A stretch of 14,805 nucleotides of DNA, from the NCBI GenBank assembly GCA_018224345.1, contig JAGTUW010000162.1, forward strand, positions 1 through 14,805, given 5' to 3'. The position numbers and the translations under genes are program-made. Under the pieces are notes generated by a model. The model worked only from the letters and a program-made list of their open reading frames with translations, searched no databases and was not told where the DNA came from. The DNA comes from Bacteroidota bacterium (GTDB taxonomy: Bacteria > Bacteroidota > Ignavibacteria > SZUA-365). Positions 1 through 7,330 of the stretch are shown one piece after another (the first letter of the stretch is position 1; the number at the start of each line of letters is the position of its first letter).

Positions 1-1020
1 AAGATCCCGCGGACAAAGGAATCAATGCCCGGGCGCTACCCCGGCCGTGTCGTGGAAGCCTTCGATCCCGCCTCTGTCTATGACGGAAAACCCGTCGCCG
101 CACGCGCGGCACACATGCTGGAACAGGCCATGCTCGAACTGACAGGAGCACGCGACATCGGAGAGGCATGGAGCCAATTTGTCTCCCCGACGGATGTCGT
201 CGGTCTCAAAGTCAATCCGGTCGCAGGCAAACTGCTCTCGACCTCCCTCGATCTGACCGATGCAGTGATCACACAGCTCGGACAGGCAGGCATCCCGCGC
301 GACAACATCGTGATCTGGGACCGCCGTGAATTTCAACTGCATGATGCAGGCTTCACAGCGGATCGCTTTCCCGGGATTCGTATCACGGGAACCGAGTACA
401 AGGATGATACCGGGTCCTTCCACGACGCGGAAGGCAGCCTGCTCAGCCTGCAACGCATTGACAAACAATGGTCGTACTGGGCTGACTGCGAAGAGGAATA
501 CGATGAAGAAACGCTTCCCTACATGATCAACTCTGGGAAGCATTCCTACTTTTCCGGCATCGTCACACAGGACGTGACGAAAATCATCAACATGCCGATT
601 CTGAAGAATGCCGGTCCGACGGTCACGCTGTGTCTGAAAAACCTGGCCTACGGTGCGATTTCCAACACCGGGCGACTGCACAAAGCACTCTGGGGTGAGA
701 CCTGTGCGCAAGTCCCCTGCTTCCCCCCATTGCGCGACAAAGTCGTGCTCAACATAGTCGACGGTCTCATCGGCTGTTATCATGGCGGACCGGGAGCGAA
801 TCCACAATTCATCGTGCCCTACCACCGCGTGCTCGTCGGCAGCGATCCGGTGGCAGTGGACCGTATCGGCTACGACATCGTCCTTGCCAAACGCAGGGAA
901 ATGCAGGTGCAGAAAGAGGAATCCCCGCGCGGGACGGCCTTCCTCGACTTGGCGGCGGGCTATGAACTCGGCATCGCTGATCCCACACATATCACTCACA
1001 AACGACTTGATTTCTCATGA
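1..1020 (+). CDS. DUF362 domain-containing protein, 5'-partial
   Basis: The frame is open from the first base of the window, reading IPRTKES before the first ATG at 25. That ATG is therefore probably internal and the true start lies upstream. The visible 339 residues match the DUF362 family. Typical stretches are KVNPVAGK in the N-terminal half, and INMPILKNAGPTVTLCLKN followed by LAYG in the centre. The later segment VLVGSDPVAVDRIGYDIV is also characteristic. DUF362 proteins are often made with a twin-arginine signal or fused to ferredoxin domains; neither can be seen here because the N-terminus is missing, and no CxxCxxC cluster motif is present. The biochemical role of the family is not established to my knowledge. 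The stop codon overlaps the start of the next gene (ATGA), so the two are probably translationally coupled. Family assignment is confident; function is unknown. Confidence 0.85.
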   Translation, partial: KIPRTKESMPGRYPGRVVEAFDPASVYDGKPVAARAAHMLEQAMLELTGARDIGEAWSQFVSPTDVVGLKVNPVAGKLLSTSLDLTDAVITQLGQAGIPRDNIVIWDRREFQLHDAGFTADRFPGIRITGTEYKDDTGSFHDAEGSLLSLQRIDKQWSYWADCEEEYDEETLPYMINSGKHSYFSGIVTQDVTKIINMPILKNAGPTVTLCLKNLAYGAISNTGRLHKALWGETCAQVPCFPPLRDKVVLNIVDGLIGCYHGGPGANPQFIVPYHRVLVGSDPVAVDRIGYDIVLAKRREMQVQKEESPRGTAFLDLAAGYELGIADPTHITHKRLDFS

Positions 1021-1919
1021 GTATACTTCTCCTGCTGCTGTTTCCCCTTCTGACCTCGTCTCCCGCCATGCATTGTGGGCTGGGTACGGATGGCACCCTC
1101 TTGCCCGGCGAAGTGCGTTGCGGACATTCCCTCGTCCCGCCCGTGCGGCTGAACGCGGCAGATCTCCCTGCATGGGATGTCACCGCACCGGATGTGTACA
1201 ATGCGAAACAACTGTACGGTTATATCAACGGCGGTGCAGAGGTGTATCTCGAATACGGCTTTCGCAAGGTAAGCGCTCAGCGCTGCAGCCGTGACCAACA
1301 TGAATTCCAGGTCGATATCTATGAGATGGTACGGCCGGAAGCGGCCTTCGGCATGTTTTCCGTTCTTCGCGGCCGCTGCAGCGCAGCACTTCCCGGCACA
1401 CGCTGGCATTGCGTGACTCCGGAACAGATCCTCTTCGTGAAAGGAAATTTCCTGGTTTCCATTGTCCCTTATGACCGTGCGCAGGTCACACGCAATACCG
1501 CCATGCAGGCAGCGAAGATACTCAGCGCAAGGATTTCGGGAGCGGACTTCCGCAGTCCTTCCCATTTCCGGAATACTCCGATGGCTGATGCCCATCAGAA
1601 ATTGCGGTTTGTTCAAGGACCGCTCGCATTACAGAATGTGCTCGGGGACTGGGTGTCACGGCTCGACGGCATATCACGCTATGACATGTATCATACGGTC
1701 GTGGGTACGGGCGCACAGGAAACCGAGGCCGCGGTCATCACCTTTCGCAGTGGACGCGACAAGGACCGCTTTCTGAAACGCATCGGTGCAACCCTTGCGC
1801 CGGATGACAGGAATTGGCGGAAGGCGGAAAAAGGGATCGCGGTAAAAGGGAAAGGGAGGCAAACGGTGTATGTGCTGATCGGAGCCCGGGCGGAAACACT
1901 GTCTGCTCAATGGAAATAA
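1017..1919 (+). CDS. DUF6599 family secreted protein
   Basis: This 300-aa protein starts at an ATG overlapping the stop of the DUF362 gene by 4 bp, with no clear Shine-Dalgarno, as expected for translational coupling. Residues 1-18 form a hydrophobic signal-like segment (MSILLLLLFPLLTSSPA), suggesting export; a cysteine at residue 20 could be a lipidation site, although the lipobox is poor. The core carries the family hallmarks: YNAKQLYGYINGGAEVYLEYGF around residues 61-82 (two consecutive motifs, YGYINGGAE and YLEYGF), then DIYEM at 100-104 and AAFGMFS at 109-115. These match DUF6599 as I remember it (an INGGAE block, then a diYdMg/AFGify block). The function is unknown. Co-transcription with a DUF362 gene suggests that the two proteins act together, perhaps at the cell envelope; that is inference from gene order only. 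Confidence 0.75.
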   Translation: MSILLLLLFPLLTSSPAMHCGLGTDGTLLPGEVRCGHSLVPPVRLNAADLPAWDVTAPDVYNAKQLYGYINGGAEVYLEYGFRKVSAQRCSRDQHEFQVDIYEMVRPEAAFGMFSVLRGRCSAALPGTRWHCVTPEQILFVKGNFLVSIVPYDRAQVTRNTAMQAAKILSARISGADFRSPSHFRNTPMADAHQKLRFVQGPLALQNVLGDWVSRLDGISRYDMYHTVVGTGAQETEAAVITFRSGRDKDRFLKRIGATLAPDDRNWRKAEKGIAVKGKGRQTVYVLIGARAETLSAQWK

Positions 1920-1926
1920 GTCAGGA

Positions 1927-1951
1927 GCGGACCCCACTGTGCAGGGTCCGC
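1927..1951. terminator. Hairpin between convergent genes, possible bidirectional terminator
   Basis: A perfect 8-bp inverted repeat, GCGGACCC (1927-1934) and GGGTCCGC (1944-1951), is separated by a 9-nt loop. It lies eight bases after the DUF6599 stop and between two convergent genes. No strong T tract follows on either strand (only GTAGTTTC on +), so termination strength is uncertain. A 10-bp palindrome TTCAATTGAA (1957-1966) follows immediately. Confidence 0.45.
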
Positions 1952-1985
1952 GTAGTTTCAATTGAACTCAATATTCTCCAGACCG

Positions 1986-2228
1986 TCAGCCGAGGCCGCA
2001 CATCCCGTTTGCGCAGGATCCGTAGCTCGGGACATCACATGCGCCGGTATCACAGGCAGGAGCGGAGGACACGGAACCTCCTGTCGTGGCTGCGAAGGAT
2101 GAGAACTGCTTGATATGGGCACGCGAGGAACAGGAGGGACATTGCACGATATCAGGGTTTTCAGCCCCTTTGTGCAGCACATCGTACACATCCTCACAGT
2201 CGGCGCATTTATATTCGAATACTGGCAT
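1986..2228 (-). CDS. FmdB-family zinc ribbon protein
   Basis: An 80-aa protein with the FmdB/CxxC_CXXC_SSSS zinc-ribbon layout. It begins MPVFEYKCADC, with C8-x2-C11 as the first knuckle and C30-x2-C33 (QCPSC) as the second, followed by the typical KQFSSF. A flexible Gly/Ser linker leads to a C-terminal tail with four more cysteines (C59, C64, C72, C77), ending CANGMCGLG. Such tails are common in the family. The start is well supported: GAGAGG lies seven bases before the ATG. Family members are labelled putative regulators after the formamidase-linked FmdB, but the role is not well established; a small zinc-binding protein is all that is safe to say. It lies 14 bp downstream of the DUF6132 gene on the same strand, so the two form an operon. 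Confidence 0.85.
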   Translation of the reverse strand: MPVFEYKCADCEDVYDVLHKGAENPDIVQCPSCSSRAHIKQFSSFAATTGGSVSSAPACDTGACDVPSYGSCANGMCGLG

Positions 2229-2242
2229 CGGGAATCCTCTCG

Positions 2243-2473
2243 CTATGATTTAGATACACTGTCTTCCTGCGTGTCCGCCCCTCCGGCCTCCACGTTCTTA
2301 TTCTTCCTTGTTGGGAGCAGCCAGGTCGCACCGACCACACCCCCGTAGAGAACGCTGGTGTACCAGTTACTGGTGATCGGGCAGGTGCCACCGAGACAAC
2401 CGATGAAATACCAGTAGGCATACCCGGCGGCGACACCTATGAAAACCGGCAAAAATTTCTTTATCACATGCAT
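2243..2473 (-). CDS. DUF6132 family small membrane protein
   Basis: A 76-aa protein with two predicted membrane segments, about residues 8-24 (PVFIGVAAGYAYWYFIG) and 39-54. The conserved loop between them, FIGCLGGTCPITSN (residues 23-36), holds two cysteines, C26 and C31. This GCxxGxCPITSN block is the signature I associate with DUF6132. The tail (55-76) is charged and probably cytoplasmic. A start at the ATG ending at 2473 is preferred because CAGGAT lies just upstream; an in-frame TTG at 2533 would add 20 residues but has no ribosome site. The family function is not known to me. The paired cysteines suggest redox or metal chemistry in the membrane, and the following FmdB gene also encodes a cysteine protein, but this link is inference. 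Confidence 0.75.
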   Translation of the reverse strand: MHVIKKFLPVFIGVAAGYAYWYFIGCLGGTCPITSNWYTSVLYGGVVGATWLLPTRKNKNVEAGGADTQEDSVSKS

Positions 2474-2596
2474 GGCTATCCTGTGTTCTCGTTCATATTG
2501 ACATAAGATGCGGCGAATGCGCATTGGTTGCAAGACTATTTGAACGTCCCCTGCTCGGGAGATGAAATGCGAGAAACCACGCCGCCTCGCTACGCT

Positions 2597-2638
2597 GCGA
2601 CGGGCAAGCGACGGGCAAGAAGGGCAAGAAGATCTTCT
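2597..2638. repeat. Short direct repeats ending in a 12-bp palindrome
   Basis: The 11-bp unit GCGACGGGCAA occurs twice in tandem (2597-2607 and 2608-2618). A shortened relative, GAAGGGCAA (2619-2627), follows. The run ends in the perfect palindrome AGAAGATCTTCT (2627-2638). It directly precedes the 108-bp array. I do not recognise it as a known element. Confidence 0.6.
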
Positions 2639-2644
2639 CAGAAT

Positions 2645-2881
2645 GGCGGACAGGAATGTCCGCCCTCCGTTAAAGAAGCTTCAATGAACTCTGTGCTGCC
2701 AGTCATTTTTGAAACATGGGTGCAGACTGTCCAATCCGTCATGGTTTCCCTGGGCGGACAGGAATGTCCGCCCTCCGTTAAAGAAGCTTCAATGAACTCT
2801 GTACTGCCAGTCATTTTTGAAACATGGGTGCAGACTGTCCAATCCGTCATGGTTTCCTTGGGCGGACAGGAATGTCCGCCC
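2645..2881. repeat. Three REP-like palindromes with GGAA loops
   Basis: Each 108-bp unit opens with GGCGGACA-GGAA-TGTCCGCC, an 8-bp perfect stem around a four-base loop: 2645-2664, 2753-2772 and 2861-2880. In copies two and three an extra G-C pair extends the stem to nine (2752-2773 and 2860-2881). Read on the plus strand the loop is a GNRA tetraloop, which would make an RNA hairpin very stable; on the minus strand, in the direction of transcription from the M24 gene, the loop is TTCC. CTCCGTT follows each stem. The layout resembles repetitive extragenic palindromes that stabilise or end transcripts. No T tract follows, so a simple intrinsic terminator is unlikely. Confidence 0.75.
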
Positions 2882-2895
2882 TCCGTTCAAGAAGC
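2645..2895. repeat. 108-bp tandem repeat, about 2.3 copies
   Basis: Copy 1 spans 2645-2752, copy 2 spans 2753-2860, and a partial third copy runs from 2861 to about 2895 before similarity is lost. Copies 1 and 2 differ at only two of 108 positions by eye (G/A in CTGTGCTG versus CTGTACTG, and C/T near the end), so the duplication is recent or actively homogenised. The period is a multiple of three, which keeps reading frames open through the array on both strands. The third copy has changes within its last 10 bases. Each copy begins with a strong palindrome, listed separately. Confidence 0.9.
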
Positions 2896-2985
2896 ATCTA
2901 TGAGCCTTGTGGTGTCATTCTGAAAAGGTCTCCTTGGCCTTCTTGTTCTCTGTGGTTTCTCACATTCCGCAGTTTCTCATGTTAT

Positions 2986-4161
2986 TCAGATCAACAACAA
3001 CGAACGTTGGGGTCTTGAGAGAAAGCGCACACCGTCGTCGCGCACCCAGACGATCTCCTCTATCGTCGCCACGCCGTGTCCTTCGATGGGCAGACGCGGT
3101 TCGATCGTGAACACCTGTCCGCTTTCGATTTTCCCGTAGGGCAGTTTGCCGTACCGTTCCCAGCGCGGAAGCAGGCCCACACCCCCGTCATGCGCCGCGC
3201 GTCCCACCTGATGCCCGAGAGCATGCGGGTATTCCGGATAGCCCGCTGCGGTGATGAAGTCGCGCGCTGCCGCATCCACCTTCCAGGAGAGCACACCCGG
3301 GCGTAATATATCCGCGGCCGCCTGAATCGAATCACGTACGACATTGAACCCGCGTTGTACTTCACGCGGCGCGCGGGTCTCACCCTTGCGCCGTATGTAC
3401 CAGGTACGCTGCAGATCCGAGCAATACCCGTTTACCTTGACACCGAAATCGATGTTGAGCACATGTCCGGGAGCGATCTTCCGTTTTGTAGGACCATAAT
3501 GCGCCCCGGCATGGTCGGGACCGGTAAACACTGCTGGACAATGATCCTTGTCCCAGGCGATTTCAACACCGTGTTGTTTGGCTCGTCGGAGAATAAAATT
3601 TGCGACATCCTGCTCGGATTTTCCGGGTGCGAGAAACCCGGACACGTCGTTATAAATGGTAAGAGTGACACGGATGGCTTTTTTTATATGGGCAATTTCT
3701 TTTTCCGTCTTTCTTCCCCGCAATGCGGAGAGGATGTCCTGGGAGGACAGCAGGCGGCGGGCGAATTTCGTCCCTTCGAGCATGTTCTGCAGCAGGAGGA
3801 ACATCCCATGTGTCAGTCCGTCCGCCATAACACTGTCGGTGGAGTAGTTGATGGCGATACGACGCGGATTCTTTCTTTTCAATACGCCGAGCAGCTCATC
3901 GCGTATACCCTGGACGTAGGGAATCACTTCGGTATAGTAGCTGTCATCACGAATCGCCGCGGCATCGAGACTGCCGCAGATAGCGATGGTTTCTCCATCC
4001 CTCGTAATAATCCAGGCGGTCTGCCAGGTGGCATGGCGGCCGACGACCATATCTATTGCCGGATCCGGCATCGTGGTGCTCTCCCGGACGAAGGTGATCC
4101 ACATATCGATGTTCTTTTCTTCGAGAATCCCGATCGCCTGTGCGATTTTTTCCTTGATCAT
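2986..4161 (-). CDS. M24 family metallopeptidase (Xaa-Pro aminopeptidase/dipeptidase-like)
   Basis: A 391-aa protein with the two-domain creatinase/prolidase layout. Residues 1 to about 150 form the N-terminal creatinase-like domain and about 155-391 the pita-bread catalytic domain. All five expected metal ligands can be seen: D238 (NIDFG), D249 (YCSDLQRTWY), H317 (ALGHQVG), E354 (FTIEPRL) and E368 (TIEEIVWV). H221, in the AGAHYGP segment, is where the family has a substrate-binding histidine. The enzyme probably cleaves dipeptides or N-terminal residues at proline, in the cytoplasm since no signal peptide is seen. Exact specificity (PepP, PepQ or another M24B branch) cannot be told. The start overlaps the stop of a small upstream frame (ATGA), and its own ribosome site is weak. 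The palindromic array lies downstream. Confidence 0.9.
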   Translation of the reverse strand: MIKEKIAQAIGILEEKNIDMWITFVRESTTMPDPAIDMVVGRHATWQTAWIITRDGETIAICGSLDAAAIRDDSYYTEVIPYVQGIRDELLGVLKRKNPRRIAINYSTDSVMADGLTHGMFLLLQNMLEGTKFARRLLSSQDILSALRGRKTEKEIAHIKKAIRVTLTIYNDVSGFLAPGKSEQDVANFILRRAKQHGVEIAWDKDHCPAVFTGPDHAGAHYGPTKRKIAPGHVLNIDFGVKVNGYCSDLQRTWYIRRKGETRAPREVQRGFNVVRDSIQAAADILRPGVLSWKVDAAARDFITAAGYPEYPHALGHQVGRAAHDGGVGLLPRWERYGKLPYGKIESGQVFTIEPRLPIEGHGVATIEEIVWVRDDGVRFLSRPQRSLLLI

Positions 4162-4295
4162 GAGAAATCCAATCCGTTGCGTGACACATCCGATGCCGCA
4201 AGATACACAGCACAGCGCATTGTTGCCACGCGGAGGGAGGAGAAAATGTCTTGTACCATCAATCGTTCCAGACTGTACAGAGTATGTTCTTTCAT
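4158..4295 (-). CDS. Possible 45-aa ORF coupled to the M24 peptidase
   Basis: A 45-aa frame, MKEHTLYSLERLMV onward to NGLDFS, starts with AGGA six bases before its ATG and ends by overlapping the M24 start codon (ATGA). This is the usual layout of translational coupling. It fills most of the gap between the M24 gene and the divergent trkA. I recognise no family; there is no clear membrane segment, and it contains two Met-rich short helices at most. It could be a real small protein, a leader peptide that lets ribosomes reach the poorly started peptidase gene, or chance. Comparison across relatives would decide. Confidence 0.4.
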   Translation of the reverse strand: MKEHTLYSLERLMVQDIFSSLRVATMRCAVYLAASDVSRNGLDFS

Positions 4296-4356
4296 GTCAT
4301 TTCCTGCTCCATAGCCGTATATTGTGTCTGAATCAGAGAAGGAGCCGTCCTCGGAT
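4296..4356. promoter_or_regulatory. Divergent promoter region of trkA and the M24 unit
   Basis: Only 61 bp separate the small minus-strand ORF from the chosen trkA start, so promoters for both directions must lie here or in the coding edges. TATATT at 4318-4323 is a fair -10 candidate for trkA; no good -35 is seen upstream. A transcript from it would start near 4330, which argues against the in-frame GTG at 4324 being the start of TrkA. Confidence 0.35.
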
Positions 4357-5739
4357 ATGAACATCATCATCACAGGCGCGGGACTCGTAGGGACAAGCCT
4401 CGCCGAAGAACTTCAACGGTATGGGCATAACATCACGGTGATTGAGCGCGATATACTGCGCTGTCAGGAGTTGGAGGACAAGCTCGATGCGCGCATGGTT
4501 CACGGATCAGGAAGCAATCCAGGGGTATTGCTTGCAGCGGGACTTGAGAGCGCCGACATGCTCATCGCCGCGACCCCCACCGACGATGTCAATCTTGTCG
4601 CCTGCATGATCGCCCGGCAATACGGGCTCCCCCATCGCATCGCCCGCATACGCAATGCGGAATTTCTTGCCGGAGATCAGCGCCTGCAACCGGAACACTT
4701 CGGTATCACGCAGATCATCTCACCGGAGGAAAACACGCTCGCGGCCGTACTCAATTATGTGGAAACGCCGTTTACCATCGACGCACAGGATTTCGCACAG
4801 CGCAGCGTATTACTGCGCAGCTATAATGTGACCGAGGCCATGCCGATCGCGAATCGTTCACTGGCCGATATTCGTGGGGATACACGCGGCACCCTGTTGC
4901 TGGTGGTCGCCATCATCCGTGACGGCGAAGTCATTATCCCACAGGGGGATACGGTCATACTCCCGGGAGACCGGCCACTGTGTATCTTTCCCCGGGAAGC
5001 GATAAAGAATGTGCTGTCTCTCGTCAATGTGGACGCCGGGGCGAAGCGCAAAGCGATCGTCTTCGGGAATACTGTCACGGCAGTAAATATCGCGGAGGCC
5101 CTGCACAATGAGCTCAATTCGGTGGTGTTCATCGATCCGGACCCGGAACACGGAACTCTCGCTGCAGCGAGACTCGATGGCATCGACGTTCTGCACGGAC
5201 GCGGCGACGATATTGGCGTCCTCCACGAAGCCAACGTCCGTTTTGCGGATTTCTTCATCGCGGCATCGGAACACAACGACGGCAATGTGCTCTCCTGCCT
5301 GCTTGCGAAATCGGAAGGCGCAAAGGAAGCCATCGCAATCGTCACTGATCAGCAACACAGCGACCTCTTCCTCTCTATCGGAATCGATCATATCATCAAT
5401 CCGCGTCAACTGACGGCCAGCGGGATTCTCAACGCCATTCTTCCCGGCTTCGTCAGCACTGCATTGCACATTCAGAAAAGTGACATCGATGTTCTGCGCC
5501 TGCGTGTCACCTCCACTTCGCGCGTCGCGAATCGCGCCCTGAAAGACAGTTGGAAACGTGTTCTGGGGGGATCCATCGTCGGGGCGGTGTTGAGAAAGGG
5601 CGATATGATCATTCCCACCGGTAACACCGTACTGCAACCTGACGACACCGTGATCGTGTTCGCTCACCGATCCGGTATCCGGAAGGTGCGAAAGCTTTTC
5701 GGCGCTGTCGAATATGTCCCCGCAAACGGTCATGTATAA
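4357..5739 (+). CDS. trkA: Trk system potassium uptake protein TrkA
   Basis: A 460-aa cytoplasmic regulatory subunit of a Trk-type K+ transporter, made of two RCK units (RCK-N plus RCK-C each). RCK-N 1 starts MNIIITGAGLVG with a full GxGxxG (residues 7-12) and an acidic E30 at the end of beta-2 (VIERD), as in NAD(H)-binding TrkA. RCK-C 1 is about 150-215 (EVIIPQGDTVILPGD). RCK-N 2 starts about 232 and RCK-C 2 about 375-450 (DMIIPTGNTVLQPDD). In the second unit the glycine motif reads GNTVTA, so nucleotide binding there is doubtful. The ATG at 4357 fits the family start; AGAAGGAG lies 13 bases before it, a long spacing. A GTG at 4324 would add 11 residues. The 3' end overlaps trkH, so the pair is one operon. 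Confidence 0.92.
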   Translation: MNIIITGAGLVGTSLAEELQRYGHNITVIERDILRCQELEDKLDARMVHGSGSNPGVLLAAGLESADMLIAATPTDDVNLVACMIARQYGLPHRIARIRNAEFLAGDQRLQPEHFGITQIISPEENTLAAVLNYVETPFTIDAQDFAQRSVLLRSYNVTEAMPIANRSLADIRGDTRGTLLLVVAIIRDGEVIIPQGDTVILPGDRPLCIFPREAIKNVLSLVNVDAGAKRKAIVFGNTVTAVNIAEALHNELNSVVFIDPDPEHGTLAAARLDGIDVLHGRGDDIGVLHEANVRFADFFIAASEHNDGNVLSCLLAKSEGAKEAIAIVTDQQHSDLFLSIGIDHIINPRQLTASGILNAILPGFVSTALHIQKSDIDVLRLRVTSTSRVANRALKDSWKRVLGGSIVGAVLRKGDMIIPTGNTVLQPDDTVIVFAHRSGIRKVRKLFGAVEYVPANGHV

Positions 5740-7330
5740 ACGGACAGTACTCTTCGGGGTCGCCCGTCTTCTTCAGGTGATGGGTCTGACACTGTTGATA
5801 CCTGCCGGCATCGCCTGGTTCGACCTCTCGGACATCCCTTTTCCGGAACGACTCTTCATGCCGGAATTATCCGGTTTCTGGATCGCCATCCTTGCATCTC
5901 TTATCTGCGGGACCGTCATCACAGCGGTATTCAGAGAAAATCGGACAGCACAGACTGTACGCGAGGGTTTCGCCATTGTCACGCTCGGTTGGGTAGTAAT
6001 GGCGCTGTTCGGTGCCATCCCGTTCTTCGTCTGGTTTCTGCACACGGGGAATGGCGGCGCTGCGACGAGCATCCCTCTGGCCTTCACGAATGCCGTGTTT
6101 GAGATCATGTCCGGTTTCACGACGACGGGTGCGACCATTCTGACCGATATAGAGGCTGTGCCACGGGGCCTGCTGTTCTGGCGCAGTCTGACGCACTGGC
6201 TCGGTGGTATGGGGATCGTCACACTGGCACTTGTGATTTTTCCTGCACTCGGAGTATCCGGGTATCACATGTTCAAGGGCGAGGTACCGGGCCCGACCAC
6301 CGAGCGCTTGCAACCGCGACTGGCGCGGACGGCGATGATACTCTGGGGTGTCTATGCCCTGCTCTCCCTTGTCGAGACAGTGCTGCTGATGATCGGAGGG
6401 ATGGATTGGTTTCATGCGCTCTGCCACACCTTCGGCACGATGGCAACCGGCGGCTTCAGCACCAGGAATCTCTCCATCGGACATTACAACAGCGACTTCA
6501 TTCACTGGGTCGTGATCGTCTTCATGTTCCTGGCCGGTGTCAACTTTCTCCTGCACTACAATGTCCTCCGTGGTAATTTCCGCATTCTGCGTGCCGATCG
6601 CGAGTTTCATTTCTATGCCGGTGTGATCGCCGCCGCTGTCATTCTTTTCACCGCGATACTGTATTTCGATGGACTTCCCTCGGCGGAGTACTCACAGACA
6701 CAGTACCGGCACGACCCCATGGCATCCGGGGATTTCGCGGCACATGTAGAGGCCGAGGCCGGGAAAGTGGAATCGCTGTACGGCAGTTTCCGGCAGGCCG
6801 CTTTCCAGGTCGTCGCCATCACGACCACGACCGGCTATGGCTCGGCGGACTTCGATGTCTGGCCTGCCACGTTGCGTCTTCTCCTTGTCGTCTTGATGTT
6901 TTTCGGGGGGTGCGCAGGTTCGACGGGAGGCGGAATAAAAATGATCCGTATCCTTATAAATATCAAGGCAGCCGGCAGAGAAATCATCAGGATGGCCCAA
7001 CCACGGATCATCCGGCCGATCAAGATCGGTGCAACGCTGATTGAGGAAACACGTGTCGGAAATATCGTTTCATTTTTCGTGCTTTTCCTCCTCCTGACCG
7101 TCAGTTCCTCGCTGCTGATGACGCTCTTCGTACCCGACGCGATGACCGCTTGCACCTCGGTGGTCGCCTGTCTGGCGAACATCGGTCCGGGACTCGCGGG
7201 TGTTGGTTCCATCGAGAATTACAACTGGATTCCGCAACCCGGGAAGTGGATACTCATCTTTAATATGCTTTTGGGAAGGCTCGAGATTTTCACGGTACTG
7301 GTCCTCTTCCGCGCATCCATCTGGAAATAG
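5714..7330 (+). CDS. trkH: Potassium transporter membrane subunit TrkH/KtrB type
   Basis: A 538-aa integral membrane protein, the K+-translocating partner of TrkA. Four pore-loop filter regions can be read in order: GFTTTGAT (134-141), MATGGFST (243-250), ITTTTGYG (369-376) and LANIGPGLAG (487-496). Each keeps a filter glycine (G139, G246, G374, G491), as in the TrkH/KtrB superfamily. GGCAGSTGGGIKM (398-410) is the conserved gating-loop region. An extended outside loop lies about 318-360. Length is like E. coli TrkH (about 480) plus this loop. The start overlaps trkA by 26 bp; a second ATG at 5732, overlapping by only 8 bp, would begin MYKRTVLFG and is equally plausible, since neither has a clear ribosome site. 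Together the two genes are expected to supply regulated K+ uptake. Confidence 0.93.
   Translation: MSPQTVMYKRTVLFGVARLLQVMGLTLLIPAGIAWFDLSDIPFPERLFMPELSGFWIAILASLICGTVITAVFRENRTAQTVREGFAIVTLGWVVMALFGAIPFFVWFLHTGNGGAATSIPLAFTNAVFEIMSGFTTTGATILTDIEAVPRGLLFWRSLTHWLGGMGIVTLALVIFPALGVSGYHMFKGEVPGPTTERLQPRLARTAMILWGVYALLSLVETVLLMIGGMDWFHALCHTFGTMATGGFSTRNLSIGHYNSDFIHWVVIVFMFLAGVNFLLHYNVLRGNFRILRADREFHFYAGVIAAAVILFTAILYFDGLPSAEYSQTQYRHDPMASGDFAAHVEAEAGKVESLYGSFRQAAFQVVAITTTTGYGSADFDVWPATLRLLLVVLMFFGGCAGSTGGGIKMIRILINIKAAGREIIRMAQPRIIRPIKIGATLIEETRVGNIVSFFVLFLLLTVSSSLLMTLFVPDAMTACTSVVACLANIGPGLAGVGSIENYNWIPQPGKWILIFNMLLGRLEIFTVLVLFRASIWK

Larger units (their letters stand above)
2474..2985. other. 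Gene-free intergenic region with repeats
   Basis: These 512 bp lie between the stop of the M24 peptidase and the start of the DUF6132 gene, both on the minus strand. From the right, 2896-2985 holds no repeat or gene I can recognise. 2645-2895 is the 108-bp tandem array. 2597-2638 is a small G-rich repeat with a palindrome. The part nearest DUF6132 (2474-2596) must carry its promoter if it is not read through from the peptidase gene; on the minus strand a TTGCAA (2527-2532) lies in a position where a -35 could be, but no convincing -10 is visible. Confidence 0.6.

Noticed and set aside
22..999. Long minus-strand open frame antisense to the DUF362 gene
   Set aside because: It is a shadow of a well-supported plus-strand gene, without family features or context.
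2645..2895. Array considered as a CRISPR
   Set aside because: The unit is 108 bp and adjacent copies are almost identical over their full length. There are no unique spacers.
2528..2923. 131-codon open frame across the tandem array on the plus strand (protein with GGQECPPSV repeats), and its antisense counterpart 2638-2850
   Set aside because: The period is a multiple of three, so frames stay open by repetition. The frame starts at a TTG with no ribosome site, and both strands are open. The nucleotide palindromes explain the conservation better than a protein.
3355..4314. Long plus-strand open frame antisense to the M24 gene
   Set aside because: The minus-strand frame carries all five metal ligands; the antisense frame has no recognisable domain.
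4324..4356. GTG at 4324 as TrkA start
   Set aside because: It has no ribosome site, would sit on the probable -10, and adds residues before the usual TrkA N-terminus.
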